A stretch of DNA of 64,000 bases from Levilactobacillus spicheri DSM 15429 (GCF_001435095.1 NZ_AZFC01000026.1:1-64000), one strand, 5' to 3'. Positions 8,863-17,554 are shown, counted from the stretch's first letter. The notes: generated by a model not told the origin, from the sequence alone. Numbers and translations: made by a program.

Positions 8863-9616
8863 CGCTCCATGCCGGCGAGCAAGATGGTCGCTGGCATGCG
8901 CCTACCGGTCGATCAGCCTGGGGCTGGAACGTCCCCTACACGACCACGAGCTCCTCGCAAAACCCGCGACGATCTCAAAGCTCGGTCTTTCTATAATCCA
9001 GGCAGCCCACCCGGATAACAGAAACGAGGCTACTGAGCCCCATTCTGACCTCCCTCTCGGCTGAGGTTGGTGACACCAATTTCTAACAAGAGAACGTATC
9101 TAACGTCAACCATTGTTCATTCATGACACATTTCAACAGCTATGCCACGGCAATGGGTGGGCAGCTACCATTACGGTTGATCCGCCCGAATAATCAGACG
9201 CAACTGCAACTTGCGCATCCTGCTAGCTAATCAGAAAACGGCGGTGGCCTCGAATGGCCGTTCTGTTGGCTGATGTTTCCCATTGCTAACCACGCGGAAT
9301 AAGCACCGACACCACTCTAAGACGAAATAGTTGGATAACCGCTATCGACGTACCCAGGTTGAGCGGAAGCAATCGGCAACTGCCGCTGATTTTAACGAGC
9401 ACACCGCGCAGCCGAAACTTCCGAAATTTACCAGTTGGGGATGTTGCGGCGATGTCACTAGGTCAGCGCAACAGAGGCGACTTGATGGTCGTGGTGAAAT
9501 TGATGTTGGTCGGGGTCCTTTCCCGGCCTACATCAAGGCCGAGCTCCGGAGACTCGTGGGTTTCGAGGCTCTGGAGTCGTGCCCACCTCGACCATCTTGC
9601 TCGCCGGCGTGGAGCG
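8863..9616 (+). mobile_element. MITE-like element, copy 1 (754 bp)
   Basis: The element is bounded by 28-bp inverted termini (8863-8890 and 9589-9616) that match at 27 of 28 positions. Inside are module B (about 8900-9066) and module A (9466-9616), separated by about 400 bp with no recognisable gene. Both modules recur, in the same order and relative orientation, in copy 2 at 55329-55917; module A also recurs at 58438-58592. No transposase is encoded. Short open frames in it are explained below as probable by-products. It fills the gap between the pga-like operon and the permease terminator. Confidence 0.7.
9466..9616 (+). repeat. Module A, copy 1 (structured repeat)
   Basis: A closing stem GATGGTCG/CGACCATC encloses two hairpins: one with TTGATGT/ACATCAA extended by GGTCGGG/CCCGGCC, and one with ACTCG/CGAGG inside CTCC/GGAG. 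The same three-stem layout is present in the other two copies with different but still pairing bases. Confidence 0.7.
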
Positions 9617-9651
9617 AAAATCCCCACTATTATCCCTTTGTCCGCACGCAC

Positions 9652-9706
9652 AAAAACACCACCTGCCCACCGGGCGCAAGGGAGCGCCGGCGGAGGCAGG
9701 TGGTGT
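9652..9706 (-). terminator. Terminator of the permease operon
   Basis: On the minus strand ACACCACCTGCC pairs with GGCAGGTGGTGT, followed by TTTTTG. It lies about 70 nt after the permease stop codon. Confidence 0.85.
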
Positions 9707-9777
9707 CATTGTTAGTGTCCGTGAGCCGTCACCGGTGTTGCCACCGGTCCTTTAGTTTGACGGTCAAACGATGTTGG

Positions 9778-11187
9778 TTACTCTTGTGTAGCGGCCGCCT
9801 GCGGTTGCGTCAAGCGCATCCCCAGGTAGTAGATGACCGCCGTGATGGCCATGGCGATGAACGTCGCCCCGACCGTGGTCGCAATGAGGGCGACCTGCTT
9901 CAGGCCCCAGTAGGCCACGACCCCGAGGATCCAGCTCGCCACCGCGACCCAGTTGACCCCGTGGTGGTACCAGTAGGCGCCCCGGACCTTGGTGAACTCG
10001 GCGAAGCGATAGTGCTTCCCCTTCAAGAAGAAGTAGTCCACCAGGAAGATGGCGATTTCCGGGCCCAGGAACATTCCAATACCGTCCAAGAAGGCCTCGA
10101 ACACGTCGAGGAAGCTGGCTAGGTAGACCGGAATAAAGGTCACTGCCGTCGCCGCCAGCGTCACAATCCAGAGGCTGACGTTCAAGGACAGCTTGTGAAC
10201 CATGTTGGTCAGCGCCGACCCGGCCGACATCAGGTTGACCGCGTTAGCCGTGGTACTGGTCAGCACGATGACCAGCAGCGCCAAGACGCCCAGACCCAAC
10301 TTCGCCGCCACGGTGCTGGGGTCGGAATTGTTCGGGTCAAAGTGGTTCAGCGTGACCGCCGTGCCGATCGTAGCGAACAGCCCGATGAAGGCGAACCAGA
10401 AGAGTCCCAGGTTAGCCCCCAGGAAGGATGCCGTGGTCGCCGCCGACTTTTTCGCTGTGAAACGACTGAAGTCGGACGCCGCCGTGACCCAGGCCAGGTT
10501 AAAGGCCGCCAACGTGTCGGCCGCCACCCCAGAGGTCATCCGCAGATTGTGCGGCGGCTGCCAGGTCGCAATGTCGTGGAAGGAGACCATCCGGAAAACC
10601 ACCACGGATTCCCAGAGAACGAAGATGACGACCAGGATGATGCCGATCCGTTCGATCAAGCGGACCGACCGTTCCCCCAAAGAAATACTCAATAAATGCA
10701 AGACACTCATGATGAGGATGCCGACGATCAGGCCGAAGGTGCCCCCGGGCTTGCCGTAGACCGGCCACCCGAACAGCTCACTAAAAATGTAGCTAATCGA
10801 CGTGGCCGCGATGAACGTGTTGACCGCGGCCCAACCGATGAACTGGACCACGTTGATGATCGACGGAATGAAGCTCCCCCGCAGGCCAAACGACGCCCGG
10901 GTCAACGCCATGGCGGGCAAGCCGGTCTGGTACCCCATGTAACTGGCCACCGCCAGCAAGACGTAAGAGATGAGTCCCACGACGATCAGGGTCGTGGAGG
11001 CCGTCGCTAACCCGCAGGCGGCAATGACGCCCCCGATGTACCAGGTCCCGTTGTTGGCGTTGGCGCCAATCCAGGTCGCGAATAAGTCCCAGTTCGACAT
11101 CCGCCGATTGGCCCGGGGAATCGATTCCACGTGGCCGAACGTAGCGGCATGTTTCGTTGCCGCCGGTGCTTTGATCTCTTGTGCCAT
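9778..11187 (-). CDS. NCS1-family nucleobase permease
   Basis: A 12-TM cation-coupled importer of purine or pyrimidine bases or related compounds (CodB/PucI group). The 469-aa protein starts with a hydrophilic tail containing HVESIPRANRRMSNWDLFAT, typical of NCS1. The TM1 core WIGANANNGTWYIGG and the TM3 segment LTRASFGLRGSFIPS also match the family. It is the second gene of an operon behind a nucleoside deoxyribosyltransferase and under a PyrR attenuator, which favours a pyrimidine base (cytosine or uracil type) as substrate. The exact substrate cannot be read from sequence. Confidence 0.85.
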   Translation of the reverse strand: MAQEIKAPAATKHAATFGHVESIPRANRRMSNWDLFATWIGANANNGTWYIGGVIAACGLATASTTLIVVGLISYVLLAVASYMGYQTGLPAMALTRASFGLRGSFIPSIINVVQFIGWAAVNTFIAATSISYIFSELFGWPVYGKPGGTFGLIVGILIMSVLHLLSISLGERSVRLIERIGIILVVIFVLWESVVVFRMVSFHDIATWQPPHNLRMTSGVAADTLAAFNLAWVTAASDFSRFTAKKSAATTASFLGANLGLFWFAFIGLFATIGTAVTLNHFDPNNSDPSTVAAKLGLGVLALLVIVLTSTTANAVNLMSAGSALTNMVHKLSLNVSLWIVTLAATAVTFIPVYLASFLDVFEAFLDGIGMFLGPEIAIFLVDYFFLKGKHYRFAEFTKVRGAYWYHHGVNWVAVASWILGVVAYWGLKQVALIATTVGATFIAMAITAVIYYLGMRLTQPQAAATQE

Positions 11188-11218
11188 TCCTCATTCACCT
11201 TTCTTGTCTTAATTGAAC

Positions 11219-11659
11219 TTACAGAATCTCGCCCACAAACTCGCCCTGTGGCAGGGTGTTGAAGTCGTACGTCGCAAAGTCAGCAACCTGCTTGGTGTAG
11301 TAGTGCAGGCTTTCCGTGACCATCAGGTTGACGCCCTCTTCCTTTTCCTGTAAGGCCAGGATCGGCAGCTGCCGCATCGTGGCGACCCCCAGTTCGTAGG
11401 CCGTGCCGGAATCGATGTTTTGCGCCTCAAAGTCCAGGACCGTGACGATCACGTCGGCCGCGGCGATCTGTTCCATGTCCCGGTGGAAGATCTCGGTGGC
11501 CCATTCCTTGGTGAACTGTTCCGCTTGGGCGTCTTGGTGCAGGCGCGGCGAGTAGAAGTCCTTCACCGTCGGGTTGGCCGTGAGCGCTTGTTCTAACCGG
11601 GTGACCCGGTCGACCTGCTCAGGATTAAAGAACGGACTTGCAACGTAGATTTGTGCCAT
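11219..11659 (-). CDS. Nucleoside 2-deoxyribosyltransferase
   Basis: This cytoplasmic enzyme moves a 2-deoxyribosyl group between nucleobases for deoxynucleoside salvage, a hallmark of lactobacilli. The protein is 146 aa from the ATG at 11659, which has a GGAGGAG ribosome-binding site; the upstream in-frame start lacks one. Visible family features are MAQIYVASPFFNPEQ at the N-terminus, FYSPR, the DVIVTVLDFE stretch, and GTAYELG with the nucleophilic Glu region (about 90). The length fits the class II (ndt) and class I (ptd) enzymes of 140-167 aa; which class is not decidable by eye. It leads the PyrR-controlled operon. Confidence 0.9.
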   Translation of the reverse strand: MAQIYVASPFFNPEQVDRVTRLEQALTANPTVKDFYSPRLHQDAQAEQFTKEWATEIFHRDMEQIAAADVIVTVLDFEAQNIDSGTAYELGVATMRQLPILALQEKEEGVNLMVTESLHYYTKQVADFATYDFNTLPQGEFVGEIL

Positions 11660-11701
11660 GAAATAACTCCTCCAACATCTTTTTTCAACCACGTAGCCAC
11701 G

Positions 11702-11853
11702 AAAAAAGCGGCCGAATTCCGCAAGAATGTCGGCCGCTAGCCGCCTGCATGCCTGCAGACTTCTACCGCACCTTTGCCAGCCTCACGGGACTAACTTAAA
11801 AGGACTATTTGGTTGTTAGAACGTATTATACGGGCTCCCTTTCCGTTCGTCAA
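11702..11853 (-). promoter_or_regulatory. Promoter and PyrR attenuator of the deoxyribosyltransferase operon
   Basis: On the minus strand a strong promoter (-35 TTGACG 11848-11853, 17-nt spacer, -10 TATAAT 11825-11830) is followed by AGTCCCGTGAGGCT (11779-11792). That sequence matches the PyrR-binding loop consensus ARUCCNGNGAGGYU at every position, and is followed by GCAAAGGTGCGG as in pyr leaders. A terminator (stem 11707-11715/11730-11738, TTTTTT tail) closes the leader. High UMP should stabilise the PyrR-bound hairpin and favour termination. Confidence 0.88.
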
Positions 11854-12000
11854 TCGTCATTTATTTGGTACCGGTTTCGTCAAACGGTTAACTTCCCAAC
11901 TAACCGGAATTTCGCTTTTTTTCTGAAATCGTTTCAACCCCTAAGTTGTCAAGCCGCTGGGAGCTTGCTACACTTAACCTACAGAGAGGAGTCCCTACTT

Positions 12001-12477
12001 ATGCAAACCACTACGCAATCCCTACCACCCCGGATCAAACGGATCTGGGGGTACAGCGCCCTCGGCAGTTTTCTGGCCCTGTTGGTCATCACCGGGCTGC
12101 TCTGGTTAGCGCACACTTACTGGCACTGGACCGTCTGGCTGGCCGTCTTCGGCGGGATCCTGACGGTCATCGAACCGACCATCGAGGCCGCCCTGATTCC
12201 CTACCGCTACCGGTTCTCCCGGTACCAGATCACGTCGCTCGCCGTCGAGATCCAGTCCGGCTGGTTGTTCAAGAAACGCGTCGCCATCCCGATCGCCCGG
12301 GTACAAAACGTCACCCTGAACGCCGGTCCGCTACTTCAGTGGCAACACCTGACCCAGGTCACCGTCGCCACGGCCGCCACCAGCCACACCATCGAGGGCC
12401 TCGAACTCGACGTGGCCGCCCAACTGCGCGAACAGATCATGCGGTTGGCTCAGGAGGCACGCCATGACCCAGCCTAA
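12001..12477 (+). CDS. YdbS-like bacterial PH-domain membrane protein
   Basis: A 158-aa membrane protein. Two TM helices (about residues 20-65) precede one bacterial PH-like domain (bPH2, about 65-150) with the typical YRFSRYQITSLAVEIQSGWL and IPIARVQNV text. The ATG at 12001 has an AGAGAGGAG ribosome-binding site; the in-frame extension upstream is not needed. It overlaps the next gene by 14 bp, the usual ydbS-ydbT arrangement. The B. subtilis pair affects resistance to some bacteriocins; the biochemical role is not settled. Confidence 0.8.
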   Translation: MQTTTQSLPPRIKRIWGYSALGSFLALLVITGLLWLAHTYWHWTVWLAVFGGILTVIEPTIEAALIPYRYRFSRYQITSLAVEIQSGWLFKKRVAIPIARVQNVTLNAGPLLQWQHLTQVTVATAATSHTIEGLELDVAAQLREQIMRLAQEARHDPA

Positions 12478-13921
12478 GCACACCCACCCGTTGGGCTACG
12501 TCCAGCACACCGCAAAACAACTGAAAGATTACTGGTTTCTCATCCTCCTGGCTGTCTGGCAGTGGGACCACCTGACCACGACCTGGCGGGTGGTCGCGGT
12601 GCTCGCCATGGTGACCTGGCTCCTGATCTGGCCGTTACTCAAGTGGCTGACGCTGACCTATCAGCTGACCGCCACGGCCATCGTGGTCAACTCGGGGATC
12701 TTCGTGCGCCACCACCGGCACATCCCCTATTCCCGGCTGCAAACGGTCCAACGCAAGCAGTGGTTCTACCTGCGGCCGTTTCACCTGGAGACCCTGCAGA
12801 TTGAGACCGCCAGCCACCAGGACGGCGAGCCCGAGGTCCAACTGCCGGCGGTGCCCCTCACGGTGGCCGATACCCTGGAACGCTACCGGCGCGCCAGCTA
12901 CCACCCGTTGTCGCCGGACGCCCCCGCCCCTCAACCAGCAACGACCACGCCGGCATCCAATAACGGCCTCGGCGCCGTGCAGCAGCGCTACGTGACGAAC
13001 CGCCACACCCTGCTCCTCTTCGCGCTGACCAGCACCGGGATCATCCCGCTCCTGTTGGTTTTGCTGGCCATCTACGGCAAGCTGCCCCACAAGTGGGTCG
13101 ACCTGCTGGTGGCCGACGCCCAGCACTTCGCGTTGCCCCTGCTCATCGGCGGCGCGGTGGCCCTGCTGATCATCGCCTGGCTGGGCGCGTTGATCTGGGT
13201 CCTGATCCGCTACTACCGGTTCACCCTGACCCGGACGCCCGACCAGCTGCAGATTGCCAAGGGCCTCTTCCAGCGCAACACCATCACCGCCCCGCTGAAC
13301 CGGGTCCAGGCCGTCCGCACCAAGCAAAATATCCTGCGTCAGTGGCTGCACCTGCAAACGGTTCAGGTCCTGCTGGCCTCCAAGGCCGCGACCGACGATG
13401 ACGACCACGACCTGGTCATCCTGCCGGCCATCGCACAGCAGCAGTTGTACAGCACCCTGCACCCGTTCATCGACTGGGTGCCCGGGGTGGTCCCCCAACT
13501 TGAGCACCTCATCGTGCCCCAGCACGCCCGCTGGCTGCTCAGCCGCAACGCGGTGCTGGTGGTGGCCCTGCCGGTCGTCTTACTAGGGTGGCTGGTTCGT
13601 CCCTGGGGGTGGCTGGGGCTCCTACTGATCCCGTTTGCCATCCTACAGGGCCAGTTCGCCGCCCACAACACCGGGGGCAGCCTGCTGACCCACCAGCTGC
13701 TGGTCCTGCAAACGGGGCACTTCTGGACCCGCGAGACCTTCTTCGTGCCGCGCGAGCAGATCCAGTCGCTCCAGCTGAACTGGTCGGTCTGGATGGTCAA
13801 GCGCCAGCTGGCCCACCTGACGGTCAACGTCCGCCACGGCAATCACAACCAGGCCATCGAGTTGCGCTACATCAGCGCTAAGCAGGCGCAAAACATCTAC
13901 GACTGGTACCAGGGGCAGTGA
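12464..13921 (+). CDS. YdbT-like protein with several PH-like domains
   Basis: A 485-aa membrane partner of the preceding protein. It contains three bPH2-type units (about residues 70-145, 255-335 and 400-480), each with the 'IPYSRLQTVQ', 'TAPLNRVQAVR' or 'VPREQIQSLQL' signature. These are separated by TM pairs at about 25-60, 180-255 and 365-400. It starts inside the end of the upstream gene, which implies translational coupling. Length and layout match the YdbT family. Confidence 0.8.
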   Translation: MTQPKHTHPLGYVQHTAKQLKDYWFLILLAVWQWDHLTTTWRVVAVLAMVTWLLIWPLLKWLTLTYQLTATAIVVNSGIFVRHHRHIPYSRLQTVQRKQWFYLRPFHLETLQIETASHQDGEPEVQLPAVPLTVADTLERYRRASYHPLSPDAPAPQPATTTPASNNGLGAVQQRYVTNRHTLLLFALTSTGIIPLLLVLLAIYGKLPHKWVDLLVADAQHFALPLLIGGAVALLIIAWLGALIWVLIRYYRFTLTRTPDQLQIAKGLFQRNTITAPLNRVQAVRTKQNILRQWLHLQTVQVLLASKAATDDDDHDLVILPAIAQQQLYSTLHPFIDWVPGVVPQLEHLIVPQHARWLLSRNAVLVVALPVVLLGWLVRPWGWLGLLLIPFAILQGQFAAHNTGGSLLTHQLLVLQTGHFWTRETFFVPREQIQSLQLNWSVWMVKRQLAHLTVNVRHGNHNQAIELRYISAKQAQNIYDWYQGQ

Positions 13922-13953
13922 ATCTGCGCTGCACGCTTTCAAAAAAACATCAA

Positions 13954-13994
13954 AAAACGGACGGTTCCGACGCTAAGTCGTGACCGTCCGTTTT
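13954..13994 (+). terminator. Terminator of the ydbS/ydbT-like pair
   Basis: AAAACGGACGGT pairs with ACCGTCCGTTTT around a 17-nt loop, 33 nt after the stop codon. From 13995 to 14234 I see only further GC-rich hairpins (for example CCGAGCC/GGCTCGG at 14116-14135) that may end the leftward ABC operon but lack a U-tract. Confidence 0.8.
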
Positions 13995-14234
13995 GCTGTC
14001 CCGACGACGTCTGCCGCCGGGACTCCCCTTGACAGGTCCGCTAATCCCCATTGGCGAGCCCATCACTTATTCAAATATCCTACTCTCTGACCAGTTTACA
14101 TTCAGACTAGACACCGAGCCCCGTGCGGCTCGGCGGGGCCAGCACGCGTTCGCGCTGACCCTTAGTTAAGATAGTAGCACCATTTCCGCACGGCGTTGTT
14201 AAAGAAATGGTTAAACCGCCACCCCCGTGAACCA

Positions 14235-15158
14235 TCAGTCCGCGTCCGACCGGTGACGCAGCCGACTGAAGCGCGGACGCCACAGCCACCAGTACCCGAA
14301 GAGCGCGCTGATGATAAAGGCGGTCATCCCGGGAGCTAATTCCCCGGCGTTCACCGAGAACAGGAACGTCACGTACAGGACGAAGACGATGTAGACCGGC
14401 ACCTTTAAGCCCGGGAACATCAGGTATTCCCCGTTGTGCTCCAGCGATAGCCGGGCATAGAGGACGCTCCCCCAGATAAACAGGATCAGTGCCGCCACCA
14501 CCCAGCCGAGGGCCGAGAACCACTCCGACTGGACCGGCGTCATCTTGATCCACTCGGACCAGACATTGGCCCAGCCCACGACTGACAGGGTAAAACCGCT
14601 GACCGTGACGATCAGGGCCCCGGTCTGGCCAACGATCAGGGCCGCGAACCAGAAGATGGCGAACATCCCCACGGCGTTTGCGAGACCGATGCCCCACGAC
14701 GCCAGCATGCCCGGCCAGGCCAGGTTAAACGTGACGCCCGCCGGGACCTTGAGCCAGTACACCAGGTATTGGACGCCCGTAGTCATCACGGTGATGCCCA
14801 GCAAGACGCCCAGGCCAAGTAGCAACTTGGCCCAGTAAATCGTTTGCCGGCGGTACCCGCTGGTAAAGAGAAATTGGTTGAAGTGATCCTTGAGATCCTG
14901 GTTCATCAACAGGAAACCGCCGACCCAAAAGACGAATAAGAGCCAAAACGAAAACAGGGAAACGGTCCCGCGATTGCTGAACTGATAGAGCATCCACTGG
15001 TTGACCTGATCACTCAACAGACGCTGGCCGGGCTTGACCACCCAGGTCCCGGCGTCCGCCAGGGAAATGCCGATGATCACCAGCAGGGAGATGGCCCCCA
15101 GTGCGATCAGGCGCTTACGGTAGTGCCGCCAAAGTAACTGAAATAATTGTTTGTTCAT
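14235..15158 (-). CDS. ABC transporter permease (YtrC/D-like)
   Basis: A 307-aa integral membrane protein with about six to seven TM helices and no extracellular domain. It is the third gene of an operon with a GntR/YtrA regulator and an ABC ATPase. The first TM (about 17-35) is followed by a loop of about 45 residues, and the protein ends in a basic tail. Sequence alone does not identify the substrate; similar modules respond to cell-wall-active compounds. Twelve bases separate it from the ATPase gene. Confidence 0.75.
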   Translation of the reverse strand: MNKQLFQLLWRHYRKRLIALGAISLLVIIGISLADAGTWVVKPGQRLLSDQVNQWMLYQFSNRGTVSLFSFWLLFVFWVGGFLLMNQDLKDHFNQFLFTSGYRRQTIYWAKLLLGLGVLLGITVMTTGVQYLVYWLKVPAGVTFNLAWPGMLASWGIGLANAVGMFAIFWFAALIVGQTGALIVTVSGFTLSVVGWANVWSEWIKMTPVQSEWFSALGWVVAALILFIWGSVLYARLSLEHNGEYLMFPGLKVPVYIVFVLYVTFLFSVNAGELAPGMTAFIISALFGYWWLWRPRFSRLRHRSDAD

Positions 15159-15169
15159 CGTGCATCCCC

Positions 15170-16060
15170 CTACTTCATCATCTGATAACCGGTATCCTGT
15201 GACAGGTTCGCCCGGAATAGGTCTTCCAACGTCAACGGCAGCTCTTCCATCAGCACTGGCTGGAGTGCTTGAAGTTGCGCGGCCAGCTCTGGGGTGTACG
15301 CGGGGAAGACCACCACGAGAACCCGACCGGAAACGCGGATCAGCTTGCTGTGCTGCTTCAGCAAGTCCGGAATCTGTTTATCTTTAAAGACCAGCTGGAT
15401 CTTGCGAGCCTTCTCTCGGACGTCCTCCAGGTTGTAGTCGTGAGCCAACCGGCTGTCCTTGAGCAACAGAACCCGGTCACTCAGACCGTCCAACTCGTTC
15501 AGATCGTGTGACGAGATTAGGAAGCCCTTCTGCTGATCGGCCACCTCGTCGATGACCATGGTCGAGATGTTCTCCCGGACGATGACGTCCAGCCCATCGA
15601 ACGGTTCATCCAAGATAATGTACGGGGCGTTGGACGTCAGTGCCAAGATGACGTTGACCAGCGCGCGCATCCCCTTGGACAGTTGCCGGTACTGGTCGCC
15701 GGCGTGCAGGTTGAACCGCTGCAAGAGCTCCCGGTAGCGTGCCTGGTCGAAGTCCCGGTAGACCAGCCGGTAGAAGTCCGGCAACTCGTTCAAGCGGTAG
15801 TTCGCCAGAAAATTGTACTGGGTATCGATGAAGAAGAGTTGCCGCTGGTAGGCCGGTTCGGCCAACAGATCGTGGTCGTCGATGGCGACCGTTCCCTGGT
15901 CGGCGACGTACTGGTGCGTCATGGTCCGAAACAGGGTGGTCTTCCCGACCCCGTTTCGCCCGACCAGCCCGACGATCTCGCCCGGTCGCCAGTCAAAACT
16001 AATGTCGTTGATGATATCGTGATGCTCGATGGTCTTTCTTAACTTGCTGACGCGTAACAT
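15170..16060 (-). CDS. ABC transporter ATP-binding protein (YtrB-like)
   Basis: A cytoplasmic ATPase of 296 aa that powers the adjacent permease. It has Walker A GRNGVGKTT (about residues 34-42), signature LSKGM in place of LSGGQ (about 128), Walker B YIILDEPFDGLD (about 148-159) and a switch His in ISSHD. A C-terminal extension of about 75 residues follows the nucleotide-binding domain. It directly abuts the regulator gene upstream. Confidence 0.9.
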   Translation of the reverse strand: MLRVSKLRKTIEHHDIINDISFDWRPGEIVGLVGRNGVGKTTLFRTMTHQYVADQGTVAIDDHDLLAEPAYQRQLFFIDTQYNFLANYRLNELPDFYRLVYRDFDQARYRELLQRFNLHAGDQYRQLSKGMRALVNVILALTSNAPYIILDEPFDGLDVIVRENISTMVIDEVADQQKGFLISSHDLNELDGLSDRVLLLKDSRLAHDYNLEDVREKARKIQLVFKDKQIPDLLKQHSKLIRVSGRVLVVVFPAYTPELAAQLQALQPVLMEELPLTLEDLFRANLSQDTGYQMMK

Positions 16061-16432
16061 CTAATCAGCCTCCTCATATGCCGTTTTAATCCACCCAATG
16101 ACCTGGTTGGCCGGAACGCCTAAGTAGCGAATCTCGGTCAGCAGCGTCAGCAGGCGTTGCCGACTGGCCACAATCTGGGCGGCGTTGTCGGCCGGTTCGC
16201 CGGCCTCCCGCACGTAGGTGCCTTTGCCGTGAACCGTCACGATGACCTGTTGGGCTTCCAACTGCTTGTAAGCCTTGCTCACCGTGTTGGGGTTCAACTG
16301 TTCCTGCCGCGCCATGTCCCGCACGGACGGCAACCGGTCCCCCGGCTGGAGAATCCCCTGGACGATCTGCTGCTTGACGCGTAAGACGAGTTGTTCGTAA
16401 TAGGGCAGGCCTGACGTATCCTTGACTTGCAT
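16061..16432 (-). CDS. ytrA: GntR-family regulator, YtrA subfamily
   Basis: A repressor of 123 aa with an N-terminal winged helix (about 8-72; LPSVRDMARQEQLNPNTVSK is the classic recognition helix region) and the short YtrA-type dimerisation tail. An upstream ATG at 16441 directly touches the GGGG ribosome-binding site, so the ATG at 16432 (9-nt spacing) is the better start. It is first in an operon with an ABC ATPase and permease. A YtrA-type operator overlaps the promoter's -10 box, so it probably represses itself and the transporter. Confidence 0.88.
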   Translation of the reverse strand: MQVKDTSGLPYYEQLVLRVKQQIVQGILQPGDRLPSVRDMARQEQLNPNTVSKAYKQLEAQQVIVTVHGKGTYVREAGEPADNAAQIVASRQRLLTLLTEIRYLGVPANQVIGWIKTAYEEAD

Positions 16433-16477
16433 GCCATTCATCCCCTTTAAGTTTGCCTGGGTGTTCTAGGTGTTCTG

Positions 16478-16513
16478 TGTGTACTATTATACACAGTACA
16501 CTCGAAAAGACAA
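16478..16513 (-). promoter_or_regulatory. YtrA operator and promoter
   Basis: On the minus strand AGTGTA-N13-TACACA (16478-16502) matches the known YtrA consensus AGTGTA-N13-TACACT at 11 of 12 arm bases. It covers the -10 TATAAT (16486-16491). The -35 is TTGTCT (16508-16513), with a 16-nt spacer. Confidence 0.8.
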
Positions 16514-16708
16514 CCACCTAAAAATGATTCATCCCCCACACCGTGGTCGATTCCTGCCAACTGGCAGAATTCCCCTATTCACGGGACGAGTCTCACCAAT
16601 AAACGCCGCCCGTAAACCAAGTCACTAGACAATTTAGCCGCTCAGTCGGTGTAGGTGTTGCAGAATCGCGCAAAAAGGCCTTTAATGGAAGCTTAGGAGG
16701 CGTTTCGA

Positions 16709-17491
16709 ATGTCAAAGCAACAAGCACCCATCGGCGTGTTCGATTCCGGCGTCGGTGGCATCAGCACCCTGCGGACCCTGGCCCAGGCCCTACCGAACGA
16801 GGACTTCATCTTCTATGGGGATTCCGCAAACGCCCCATACGGGGAAAAGCCGTCCGACCAGGTCTGCCAGCTGGCCACGCAGGTCCTCGACCAACTCAAG
16901 CAGCACCAGGCCAAGGCCGTGGTCATCGCCTGCAACACGGCGACCAGTGCGGCCAAGCAACAGCTCATGGCCGCCAATCCGACCCTGCCCATCCTGGGCA
17001 TCGAGCCGGCCCTGAAACAGGCGGTCGATGCGGGGAAACAGCACATCCTGGTCATGGCGACACCGCTGACCATCAGTCTGCCCAAGTATCAAGCCCAGGT
17101 CACCCGGTTTGAGGCCACGACCCAGATCTACTCACTTCCCTGCCCCGGCTTGGCCGACAGCATCGAAAAGGGGCACGCCGGACTGGCCCAGACGCAGGCC
17201 CTGGTCGCCCGGTTGATGGCGGACGTGACAGCGGCGCCCATCGACGGCGTGGTCCTGGGATGCACCCACTACCCGTTCATCGCCGACATGATTCGCCGTG
17301 AGTTCGACCACCCGGTCACCGTCTACACGGGGTACGAGGGCCTGGCCAAGAACCTGACCAAGCACCTCACGGACCAGGGACTCTTGCGAACCCACAACGA
17401 CCACCGTCAGATCCACTTCTACAGCAGTCGCGATACCCCGGCCGAACTGGCCCTGTACCAACACTTATTCGAACACGGTATCACCGAATAA
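16709..17491 (+). CDS. murI: Glutamate racemase
   Basis: A cytoplasmic enzyme that makes D-glutamate for peptidoglycan from L-glutamate, without cofactor. The 260-aa protein has the normal length. Both catalytic cysteines are present, in ACNTATS (about residue 74) and GCTHYPF (about 186). The N-terminal FDSGVGG and FYGDSANAPYG motifs bind substrate. The ribosome-binding site GGAGGCG precedes the ATG. It is monocistronic here, with its own terminator, rather than linked to rdgB. Confidence 0.95.
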   Translation: MSKQQAPIGVFDSGVGGISTLRTLAQALPNEDFIFYGDSANAPYGEKPSDQVCQLATQVLDQLKQHQAKAVVIACNTATSAAKQQLMAANPTLPILGIEPALKQAVDAGKQHILVMATPLTISLPKYQAQVTRFEATTQIYSLPCPGLADSIEKGHAGLAQTQALVARLMADVTAAPIDGVVLGCTHYPFIADMIRREFDHPVTVYTGYEGLAKNLTKHLTDQGLLRTHNDHRQIHFYSSRDTPAELALYQHLFEHGITE

Positions 17492-17499
17492 CCCTCGAC

Positions 17500-17528
17500 C
17501 CCTTCGCCAATGACGCGGAGGGGCTTTT
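17500..17528 (+). terminator. murI terminator
   Basis: CCCCTTCGC pairs with GCGGAGGGG and is followed by CTTTTT just after the murI stop codon. Confidence 0.75.
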
Positions 17529-17554
17529 TGGTTGCCAAATTATTTATCGCTAAT

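Noticed and set aside
8776-9064. Short frames in module B as genes
   Set aside because: No ribosome-binding sites; the frame similarity between copies can come from recent common origin. Kept only as an observation.
9331-10122. 263-aa rightward frame through copy 1 of the repeat element into the permease gene
   Set aside because: It crosses a structured repeat, a terminator and the antisense of the permease, with no start signals.
12635-13525. 296-aa leftward frame over the ydbT-like gene
   Set aside because: Shadow frame of a GC-rich gene; no start signals.
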